A stretch of DNA of 21,692 bases, taken from NCBI GenBank assembly GCA_027341315.1, contig DAIENA010000010.1, positions 1-21,692 on the forward strand, read 5' to 3'. The position numbers and the translations under genes are program-made. Source of the stretch: an archaeon (GTDB lineage: Archaea; Nanobdellota; Nanobdellia; Pacearchaeales; GW2011-AR1). The notes beneath the pieces are model-generated. The model was not told the origin of the DNA, did not search any database, and saw nothing but the letters and a program-made list of their open reading frames with translations. Position 1 is the stretch's first letter. Each line of letters starts with the position of its first letter. Shown piece by piece: positions 1 through 4,914 of this stretch.

Positions 1-905
1 GGGGGTTTGGTTCTGGAGTAAGCCTTTTTATTGGAGCAGGAGTTTCGTGGAGATTAATTACAAGTGCGTTTCAGTTTGTTGACCAACAGGGGGCAAATTG
101 TTTAACTAACTTTACAAACGTCGCCTGTTCCGGAAAAGTTCTTGTTTTAATTCAATCTATAATGAACAGAGATATGGTTACCTTTTTGTCGGCTTTTGCG
201 GCAATTGTAATCACTGCTTTAATTTTTCTTGCTGTTGTCTGGGCGCAGTCACTTAAGGTTGACATTCCGTTGTCGTATGGAAAAATAAGAGGATACGGCG
301 TAAACTGGCCTCTTTCTTTCTTTTATGCAAATGTTATTCCAGTTATTCTTGCTGCTGCATTGATTGCCAACCTTCAGTTGTTCGGAGGTCTCTTAGAAAA
401 CTGGCTCGGATATCCGACATTCTTGGGGCACTTTGTCGACGGGCAGGCCGTTTCCGGACTTTCGTTCTGGCTCGGAAGTACAAACATTTTAGATCTTGCA
501 ATAAGAGGCGGAATTATTCCGCAGTATTTAATTCAGGGATTAGTCCACATCGTTGCCTTCATAATTCTTTGTACGGTCTTTAGTATTTTTTGGGTCAAAT
601 CTTCGTCGATGGATGCAAAGTCGCAGGCAAAAAACATCGCAGCGTCGGGGTTGCAGGTCGCCGGATTCAGGCAGGACATAAGAATTTTAGAATCAATTTT
701 AGAAAGATACGTTATGCCTCTTACGGTTATGGGCGGAATTGCAATCGGATTACTCGCCGCGTTTACGGACCTTCTTGGAGCGATGGTTTCCGGGACGGCA
801 ATACTTTTAGTAATCATGATTATGTTCCAGTTCTATCAATCAATTGCACAACAGCACATGACCGACATGAATCCTGCAATAAGAAAATTCATGGGCGGAA
901 ATTAA
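1..905 (+). CDS. secY: Protein translocase subunit SecY, C-terminal part (5' end outside window)
   Basis: SecY is the pore-forming subunit of the Sec translocon, which moves secretory proteins across and membrane proteins into the cytoplasmic membrane. The frame is open from base 3 to the TAA at 903-905, so about 300 C-terminal residues are visible and the start lies upstream of the window. The stretch GFGSGVSLFIGAGVSWR near the window start is the SecY motif that follows the pore helices. Further on, the cytoplasmic loop KVDIPLSYGKIRGYG and the following helix resemble the SecY C5 loop and TM9, and about four more hydrophobic helices can be seen. The first in-frame ATG, at 162, is internal to the family fold and is not a start. 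The 61-aa membrane protein and an EMC3 homologue follow on the same strand, which makes a membrane-insertion neighbourhood. The family call is secure. Confidence 0.95.
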   Translation, partial: GFGSGVSLFIGAGVSWRLITSAFQFVDQQGANCLTNFTNVACSGKVLVLIQSIMNRDMVTFLSAFAAIVITALIFLAVVWAQSLKVDIPLSYGKIRGYGVNWPLSFFYANVIPVILAAALIANLQLFGGLLENWLGYPTFLGHFVDGQAVSGLSFWLGSTNILDLAIRGGIIPQYLIQGLVHIVAFIILCTVFSIFWVKSSSMDAKSQAKNIAASGLQVAGFRQDIRILESILERYVMPLTVMGGIAIGLLAAFTDLLGAMVSGTAILLVIMIMFQFYQSIAQQHMTDMNPAIRKFMGGN

Positions 906-923
906 ATATAAAAGGTTTTAAAA
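904..923 (+). promoter_or_regulatory. Candidate TATA box for the 61-aa membrane protein gene
   Basis: AAATATAAAAGG (904-915) lies about 26 nt before the ATG at 936, and TTTTAAAA (916-923) follows it. The first has the better spacing for a leaderless archaeal transcript. It overlaps the end of secY, so read-through from secY is also likely. Confidence 0.4.
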
Positions 924-935
924 CTTAATTTAGAT

Positions 936-1121
936 ATGACAAAGAAAAAAGAAGAAAATGAAAACGGGTACGAGTCGGGCGGAGTTGCTCTCGTCGGACT
1001 TACAATCATCGGCGTCGGAATCGGATTTCTCGTCGGAAACATAATTCCGTACACACTTTTTGGCGTCGGCGCCGGGTTCGTCGCGCTCGGAGTTTTCAGG
1101 GCAGTTCTTGGAAAAAAATAA
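936..1121 (+). CDS. Small two-helix membrane protein of unknown function
   Basis: A 61-residue protein that I do not recognise. About 15 charged or polar residues (MTKKKEENENGYES) come first. They are followed by two glycine-rich hydrophobic stretches, at about residues 16-36 and 38-56, with only a short turn between them, and a basic end (LGKK). This predicts a helical hairpin with both ends on the same side. The codon choice, rich in GTCGG and CTCGG, matches secY and EMC3, which supports real coding; the antisense frame over the same region has no such support. It lies between secY and an EMC3/DUF106 gene, so a role near the translocon is possible but is inferred from position only. SecG/Sec61-beta is an alternative, but that family normally has a single helix. 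Confidence 0.7.
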   Translation: MTKKKEENENGYESGGVALVGLTIIGVGIGFLVGNIIPYTLFGVGAGFVALGVFRAVLGKK

Positions 1122-1152
1122 ATTGGTAAATTTGATTTAAAAAAATCAAACA

Positions 1153-1163
1153 ATTTAAAAACT
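1153..1163 (+). promoter_or_regulatory. TATA box of the EMC3/DUF106 gene
   Basis: ATTTAAAAACT is centred about 25 nt before the ATG at 1183. This is the spacing seen ahead of most operon-leading genes in the window and fits a leaderless transcript. Confidence 0.5.
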
Positions 1164-1182
1164 GATTTTATCTTGTTAAAAA

Positions 1183-1725
1183 ATGGCAGGTGACAAGAAA
1201 GGAAGTTTTAAAGTCATAATGCTGATTATGATTGTTTCAATTTTAATTGCAGCATTTTGGAACGAACTCGGCTGGCTTAAAGATTCTATTCACGCAGTTC
1301 TCGACCCGACGGCGGGGTTTCTTTTAAACTGGAATTTAACTCTCGGGATGCTCGCGGTGGTGTTAATTATAACTTTTATAACGACGATAATTCAAAAATA
1401 TGCGACCGACCAGAAAGCACTGAAGGAATTGAAAAAAGAGCAGAAACTAATTCAGGAAGAAATGAAGAAATTTAAAGATCATCCTGAAAAAGTGATGGAA
1501 CTTCAGAAAAAACAGCTCGAATTTATTCCCAAAACAATGAAACTCTCGATGAGAGCTTTTGCTTACACAGGTGTTCCGTTTATTTTATTTTTCCGGTGGT
1601 TTAGCGATTACTTCATTGCCGTCGGAAATCCGTCTTTCCTTGGATTTATGAATTGGTTTTGGTTTTATCTTTTGTCCTCGTTAATTTTTTCAAGTGTTCT
1701 TAGAAAATGGATGGATGTTGTTTAA
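1183..1725 (+). CDS. EMC3/TMCO1 (DUF106) family membrane insertase, Oxa1/YidC superfamily
   Basis: This 180-aa protein matches the archaeal DUF106/EMC3 family, the archaeal branch of the YidC-Oxa1-Get1 membrane insertases. An N-terminal hydrophobic segment (about residues 9-25) is followed by a second helix (about 47-68). A highly charged coiled coil then runs from about 70 to 112 (ALKELKKEQKLIQEEMKKF), and two C-terminal helices include the aromatic segment NWFWFYLLSSLIFSSVLR. The pattern of an early helix, a cytosolic coiled coil and then a helical bundle is characteristic of the family, and the length is usual for archaeal members. These proteins are thought to insert small membrane proteins independently of, or together with, SecY, whose gene lies just upstream. 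A TATA-like box precedes the gene. The family call is firm, but the clients are unknown. Confidence 0.87.
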   Translation: MAGDKKGSFKVIMLIMIVSILIAAFWNELGWLKDSIHAVLDPTAGFLLNWNLTLGMLAVVLIITFITTIIQKYATDQKALKELKKEQKLIQEEMKKFKDHPEKVMELQKKQLEFIPKTMKLSMRAFAYTGVPFILFFRWFSDYFIAVGNPSFLGFMNWFWFYLLSSLIFSSVLRKWMDVV

Positions 1726-1733
1726 GAGAAACA

Positions 1734-1743
1734 CTTAAAAAAC
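1734..1743 (+). promoter_or_regulatory. TATA box of the prefoldin alpha gene
   Basis: CTTAAAAAAC is centred about 25 nt before the ATG at 1763, in the 37-nt gap after the EMC3 gene. It fits a separate leaderless promoter. Confidence 0.45.
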
Positions 1744-1762
1744 ACCTTTTTTTAGAAAGAAG

Positions 1763-2233
1763 ATGGATGAACAGGAATTGGCGGAGAAATTCAAAGTTTA
1801 CGAGAGAGAAATAATGCAAATTCAAGAGCAAATGAACGCAATTGAAAAAGCAATTGTTGACCTTCAAAAATTGGGAATTGGTCTTGATGAACTCGTCGGA
1901 AAAACCGGCGAAGAAGTTCTAGCGCCCGTCGGAAAAGGAATTTATCTTAAATCCAAAATTCTTTCAGATGAACTTACAGTCGACATTGGAAGCGGAAACT
2001 TTGTGAAAAAAACAATTCCTGAAACAAAAAAAATGATTGAAGAGCAGGTTAAAAAATTAGGGGCGATGAATTTTGAACTTGAAGAAGAACTAAAAAAAAT
2101 TGACAAAGAAATTACGACGACGATGACTGAACAGCAAAAAGAGCACTCGCACGAAGAACACAAACACAAAAATTGCGAGTGCGAAGACGGCGAAGAATGC
2201 AACTGCGACGAAGATTGTGAATGCGAGCATTAA
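1763..2233 (+). CDS. pfdA: Prefoldin alpha subunit with a His/Cys-rich C-terminal tail
   Basis: Prefoldin is a hexameric jellyfish-shaped chaperone (two alpha, four beta) that holds unfolded proteins and passes them to the thermosome. The 156-aa sequence has the alpha-subunit layout: an N-terminal coiled coil (about residues 1-45), a beta-hairpin region with the hallmark EVLAPVGKGIYLKSKI (about 51-67), and a C-terminal coiled coil (about 88-122). After the usual family end comes an unusual tail from about residue 128, with five histidines and six cysteines; the cysteines form three CxC pairs among acidic residues. I know of no such tail in characterised archaeal prefoldins. In the hexamer it would sit near the coiled-coil tips where substrate binds. 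The prefoldin call is firm, and metal binding by the tail is inferred from composition. Confidence 0.88.
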   Translation: MDEQELAEKFKVYEREIMQIQEQMNAIEKAIVDLQKLGIGLDELVGKTGEEVLAPVGKGIYLKSKILSDELTVDIGSGNFVKKTIPETKKMIEEQVKKLGAMNFELEEELKKIDKEITTTMTEQQKEHSHEEHKHKNCECEDGEECNCDEDCECEH

Positions 2234-2295
2234 AAATTTGAATGACCTTTGAATAGATATGTTGAGAATATTTTAATCGTGTTAAATAATAAACC

Positions 2296-2565
2296 TCATC
2301 TTTTATAATGTGTGTTCTCACTTTTGATTGTTTCTTTATAACTTGGTTTATAATCTTCTTTATAGGGCTCTCCTGTAACCGCATTTATTTCCCTAACAAC
2401 AGTCATCCCGCCAATATGTTCCACAATAAGTTTTGGAATATAGTCCCCCGTTCTAATATCCCAAATAACCCTATTTGCATTTTTTATTACTTTTTGAAAT
2501 TCTGTTTCTTCTTTTTTTTCAATTTTCTCTTCCTTTCCAAAAATCTTTTTTATAAGACTTATCAT
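2296..2565 (-). CDS. Hypothetical 89-aa protein
   Basis: A small soluble protein I do not recognise. It begins MISLIKKIFGKEEK, a short amphipathic and basic segment, followed by a Lys/Glu-rich linker. The more structured centre (about residues 24-68) contains VIWDIRTGDYIPKLIVEHIGG. The end is charged. The start at 2565 is supported by a TTTAAA box 24-25 nt upstream that also serves the divergent SpoIIM gene. The opposite strand has a frame of similar length, but it lacks this promoter support and its hydrophobic, Phe-rich content looks like the complement of Lys/Glu codons. The gene converges with prefoldin alpha, 62 nt away. Coding is likely; the function is unknown. Confidence 0.55.
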   Translation of the reverse strand: MISLIKKIFGKEEKIEKKEETEFQKVIKNANRVIWDIRTGDYIPKLIVEHIGGMTVVREINAVTGEPYKEDYKPSYKETIKSENTHYKR

Positions 2566-2586
2566 CTTGAAGAGAGTTTACCAACC

Positions 2587-2592
2587 TTTAAA
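2587..2592. promoter_or_regulatory. Shared bidirectional TATA box between the 89-aa gene and the SpoIIM gene
   Basis: The palindrome TTTAAA is centred at 2589.5. That is 26.5 nt before the ATG at 2616 on the plus strand and 24.5 nt before the ATG at 2565 on the minus strand. Both distances match a leaderless archaeal promoter, so one box could serve both divergent genes. Confidence 0.55.
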
Positions 2593-2615
2593 AATTATAT
2601 TTCTCTTGTCTAGAT

Positions 2616-3482
2616 ATGCTTGAGTCTTTGATAAATCCTAAAAGAGCTGAAAAGGGGCCGTGGAAAATGTTTTTTATAGGAATAATTTATGCCTCACTTT
2701 CTCTTCTTCTAACTAAATTATTTTTTTCCGGAGACCAGGTACTGGTAAAATATTCGGGGCTTATCGTCGTCGCATTTTGTGTCATGTTTTCACTTCCGTT
2801 TATGTATTACATAATAAAACAGGAAGAAAGAGAGGACGAATATATCGGTGGGGGAATACGGCGGATATGGAGTGTTCATAAGGACGCGGTTTTTGCATTG
2901 ATATGGCTTTTTTTAGGATTCGTCGTCGCGTTTTCATTTTGGTTTTTGGTTTTACATGATTCAAATCTACTCAACGCCCAAATCGAAACTTACTGTTCTA
3001 TAAACAGCCCGGGGCAGGTTTCGCAATGTGTGAACCAATATTCGACGGGAAATTTTATAGGCCCGACCGGACACGCGACGGACTCGACGTCAAGATTTGC
3101 AAGCATTCTCACTAATAATTTGTATGTTATGATTTTCACGCTTTTGTTTTCGTTAATTTTTGGAGCCGGAGCGATTTTTATACTTGCATGGAACGCAACA
3201 GTTATTGCAAGCGCCGTCGGAGTTTTTACAAATTTTCAACTTTCAGATATTCCTCTTGGACTTTTGAGATACATGATTCACGGACTTCCCGAAGTGACGA
3301 CGTATTTCTTGGCCGCGCTTGCCGGGGGAATTCTTGGAACCGGATTAATTCGAAACGGAATAAACAACCGACGATTTCTTCACGTTATTGAAAACGTTAT
3401 AATTCTCATATGCGCGGCGATTGCAATATTAATTATCGCCGCATTGATGGAAGTGTATTTAACGCCGTTGTTCTTCGGATAA
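2616..3482 (+). CDS. Stage II sporulation protein M (SpoIIM/DUF95) family membrane protein
   Basis: This 288-aa integral membrane protein belongs to the SpoIIM family, which is common in archaea that do not sporulate and whose biochemical role there is unknown. Two helices lie at about residues 18-37 and 44-68, followed by a charged loop (EEREDEYIGGGIRR) and a helix at about 92-115. An extracellular loop with two cysteines follows, then a core of four helices. The family signatures are the GAGAIFILAWNATVIASAVG segment and the HGLPEVTTYFLAALAGG segment. The start is supported by a TATA box 26 nt upstream. The last 50 bp overlap, tail to tail, the 3' end of the retroelement RT frame. Codon use (GTCGTCGC, GCCGTCGG) is like secY. 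The family assignment is good. Confidence 0.85.
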   Translation: MLESLINPKRAEKGPWKMFFIGIIYASLSLLLTKLFFSGDQVLVKYSGLIVVAFCVMFSLPFMYYIIKQEEREDEYIGGGIRRIWSVHKDAVFALIWLFLGFVVAFSFWFLVLHDSNLLNAQIETYCSINSPGQVSQCVNQYSTGNFIGPTGHATDSTSRFASILTNNLYVMIFTLLFSLIFGAGAIFILAWNATVIASAVGVFTNFQLSDIPLGLLRYMIHGLPEVTTYFLAALAGGILGTGLIRNGINNRRFLHVIENVIILICAAIAILIIAALMEVYLTPLFFG

Positions 3483-3912
3483 ATTTTCGTTTTAGATTAT
3501 AACTATTAGCCCAACTTGCATAAGCGCTCCAGCCTTGAAAAATCTCCTTGAACTTTTCCGCGGGAATTTTGCCGTCGTTGAATAATTTTATCTTTCTTTT
3601 TACGTTTATTATATTTCTTTTTCTTAGTAATTTAAAATGATAAAAATTTCTAAAACCAACAAAATCGACGCCTTTTGATAAAGAAATAATTTTTGATTTA
3701 TCCAGATGGAGTTCGAGTTTTAATTCTCCTTTAAGAAAGATTTCGATTTCTTTTTTCCATTTTTCAAGTTGTTCTTTTGAGGAATGCAAAATAACAAAAT
3801 CATCGACGTAGCGAATATAATATCTTGCTTTAAGTTTGTGTTTCACAAATTTGTCAAGTTCGTTTAAATAAACATTTGCAAAGAATTGCGACGTTAAATT
3901 GCCTAACGGCAT
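3433..3912 (-). CDS. DGR reverse transcriptase, C-terminal fragment (motifs 4-7)
   Basis: This frame carries the second half of the RT. MPLGNLTSQFFANVYLNELD is motif 4 with the (I/L/V)GxxxSQ signature that separates DGR RTs from group II intron and retron enzymes. YVDD at fragment residues 35-38 supplies two catalytic aspartates, and GVDFVGFR (motif 7) follows. The frame stays open upstream of the ATG at 3912 through the codons for KPDNNKG and into the GA tract, so the ATG is a conserved motif residue and not a true start. It is +1 relative to the N-terminal fragment. The protein ends with a thumb-like segment (KEIFQGWSAYASWANSY). The last codons, RTTALNTLPSMRR, are read from DNA that is antisense to the end of the SpoIIM gene. 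On its own the fragment lacks motif 3 and cannot be an active polymerase. Confidence 0.9.
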   Translation of the reverse strand: MPLGNLTSQFFANVYLNELDKFVKHKLKARYYIRYVDDFVILHSSKEQLEKWKKEIEIFLKGELKLELHLDKSKIISLSKGVDFVGFRNFYHFKLLRKRNIINVKRKIKLFNDGKIPAEKFKEIFQGWSAYASWANSYNLKRKFIRRTTALNTLPSMRR

Positions 3913-3925
3913 CCCTTTATTGTTA

Positions 3926-4504
3926 TCAGGCTTCCGCGTCTCTCTCTCTCTCTCTCTCTCTCTCGGTCTCTTGTTTATTCTCCAAAATTATTTTTATTAA
4001 CTGCAAAGTCTTTTCACACGCGATTTTCTTTTTTATAATTTTAAGTAAAATATTTCTATCAACTTCTTTAAAATAATGTTTAATATCTGCTTTAAGACAA
4101 TGGGCTTCCTTAGATAAGTTATAGGTAACTTTTCTCTTAAAAAAATTAAACCTGTTTAGAGCAAATAAACTTCCTTTGTTTTTTCTGTTTGCACAATTAT
4201 CATAAATAAAATTCTTGTCAAAAATTGGCTCAATAACATTACATAAAGCGTGATGAATTATCCTGTCTTGAAAATCCGACTTTGAGATCACTCTTGTTTT
4301 GGGGTCTCTTAAAACAAAAGTTTCCAGGGGTCTTGGAAAATAAATTTGTTCTTTTAATTCGAAATATAGTCTCCTCAAATTTTTTGGGAGTTCTTTTTCA
4401 AATTCAATCACATAATTCTTTTTTGTTTTTCCTTTTCTTGCCTTTCGCCAGGCAAGAATTAGATTCTTTAAAGAGATAATTTCTTCGTAAGTTTTGTTTT
4501 CCAT
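3926..4504 (-). CDS. DGR reverse transcriptase, N-terminal fragment (motifs 1-3), ending at the GA tract
   Basis: This 192-aa frame holds the fingers and first palm part of the RT. It contains RPLETFVLRDPKTRVISKSD (motif 1 region), the DRIIHHALCNVIEPIFDKNF motif 2 region, and CLKADIKHYFKEVDR with the catalytic D140 (motif 3). It then reads ILENKQET, enters the GA tract (ERERERER), and stops after DAEA at 3928-3926. Motif 4 continues in the +1 frame. With one more GA unit the joined product would be 357 aa; with two fewer, 355 aa, both in the usual range for DGR RTs. The frame is also open upstream of the ATG, through the whole template repeat. No TATA box has the usual spacing to this ATG, so it is probably transcribed together with the TR. 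Confidence 0.9.
   Translation of the reverse strand: MENKTYEEIISLKNLILAWRKARKGKTKKNYVIEFEKELPKNLRRLYFELKEQIYFPRPLETFVLRDPKTRVISKSDFQDRIIHHALCNVIEPIFDKNFIYDNCANRKNKGSLFALNRFNFFKRKVTYNLSKEAHCLKADIKHYFKEVDRNILLKIIKKKIACEKTLQLIKIILENKQETERERERERDAEA
3939..3964 (-). repeat. (GA)13 dinucleotide microsatellite inside the RT gene
   Basis: Thirteen perfect TC units on the plus strand (GA on the coding strand) lie in the loop between RT motifs 3 and 4. All three reading frames of a GA tract encode alternating Glu-Arg, so slippage by one unit changes only what is read afterwards. With 13 units translation stops after DAEA. With 12 it stops about ten codons further on. With 14, 11 or 8 it joins motif 4. 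This is the arrangement of a contingency locus; whether it really varies cannot be told from one sequence. Confidence 0.9.
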
Positions 4505-4528
4505 TTGAATAATAATCCTGGAAAAGCC

Positions 4529-4612
4529 TATTCCGAGATTGTCGTTCCTATTCGACGGATTCCTGTTGCAGTTGAGGTTAGCCCTGTCATCGTTGGCATT
4601 GAACCTCGCGAC
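4529..4612 (-). repeat. DGR template repeat (TR)
   Basis: This 84-bp segment aligns with the VR without gaps at an offset of 410 bp. On the minus strand it reads as VARFNANDDRANLNC followed by NRNPSNRNDNLGI, with nine asparagine codons of the type AAY, the usual mutable codons of DGR templates. It has 28 adenines; 14 differ from the VR (10 A to G, 4 A to T), and none of the 56 other bases differ. It ends 24 nt before the RT ATG and is in an open frame continuous with the RT. Confidence 0.93.
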
Positions 4613-4801
4613 AAACTCATAGCCAATTTGCCAATTATCTAACTTAGGTTAGCCACCGCTTTTTCATTTCTGTCAAAGCTGAATTTCATGACTTAAAATC
4701 AATTTGAAATAATGTGCTAGCAAATTGACGTGTAGTCCTTTTTCATTTTTCTTGCTGAAGGAAAAATAAAACTCCAGGACAAAAGATAAAAAATAGTTTA
4801 A

Positions 4802-4807
4802 TTTAAA
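4802..4807 (-). promoter_or_regulatory. Possible TATA box for a TR-RT transcript
   Basis: TTTAAA in an AT-rich stretch could start a minus-strand transcript near 4778-4780, about 165 nt before the TR. This is a weak call, since AT-rich spacer DNA contains such words by chance and the target gene promoter could also drive the whole cassette. Confidence 0.25.
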
Positions 4808-4861
4808 AAAATTTCTGCTCACAACCCCGCTCGTTTTGGGGGGTAAATATTTGCCTTCGCA

Positions 4862-4894
4862 AAGTTGTTCGACGCGAAAGCGTTTATTCAACTT
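4862..4894 (-). other. Inverted repeat / hairpin downstream of the target gene stop
   Basis: AAGTTG (4862-4867) pairs with CAACTT (4889-4894). Inside it ACGC (4872-4875) pairs with GCGT (4880-4883) around a four-base loop, with an asymmetric internal loop between the stems. It starts about 20 nt after the target stop and could be a terminator, a DGR RNA element or a cruciform. Confidence 0.4.
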
Positions 4895-4914
4895 CACTGC
4901 CAGTCAGCATATTC

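Larger units (their letters stand above)
4640..4914. other. Non-coding spacer between TR and target gene
   Basis: About 275 bp without a convincing gene. A 74-codon minus-strand frame (4673-4897) has no family resemblance and does not look like Avd. The spacer holds the hairpin at 4862-4894, a C-rich patch at about 4823-4843 (CCCCGC, then GGGGGG on the plus strand) and an AT-rich block at 4780-4812 that could act as a promoter. It probably belongs to the DGR transcript, like the leader of other template RNAs. Confidence 0.5.

Noticed and set aside
902..1153. Minus-strand frame opposite the 61-aa membrane protein
   Set aside because: It has no promoter, and the plus strand has neighbour-like codon use and a plausible membrane topology.
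2308..2613. Plus-strand 101-codon frame opposite the 89-aa gene
   Set aside because: It is Phe-rich, as expected for the complement of Lys/Glu codons, it runs into the SpoIIM promoter, and no TATA box has the right spacing.
3876..4076. Plus-strand frame encoding a Ser-Leu repeat across the TC tract
   Set aside because: It is the complement of the RT gene; the repeat peptide is only the antisense reading of the dinucleotide tract.
3433..4504. Group II intron or retron reverse transcriptase
   Set aside because: Motif 4 has the DGR-type LGNLTSQ, there is no maturase or HNH domain, and a matching TR/VR pair is adjacent.
4673..4897. A 74-codon minus-strand frame in the DGR spacer as a possible accessory (avd) gene
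   Set aside because: It is too short for Avd, shows no helical-bundle pattern or family motif, and overlaps hairpin and AT-rich non-coding features.
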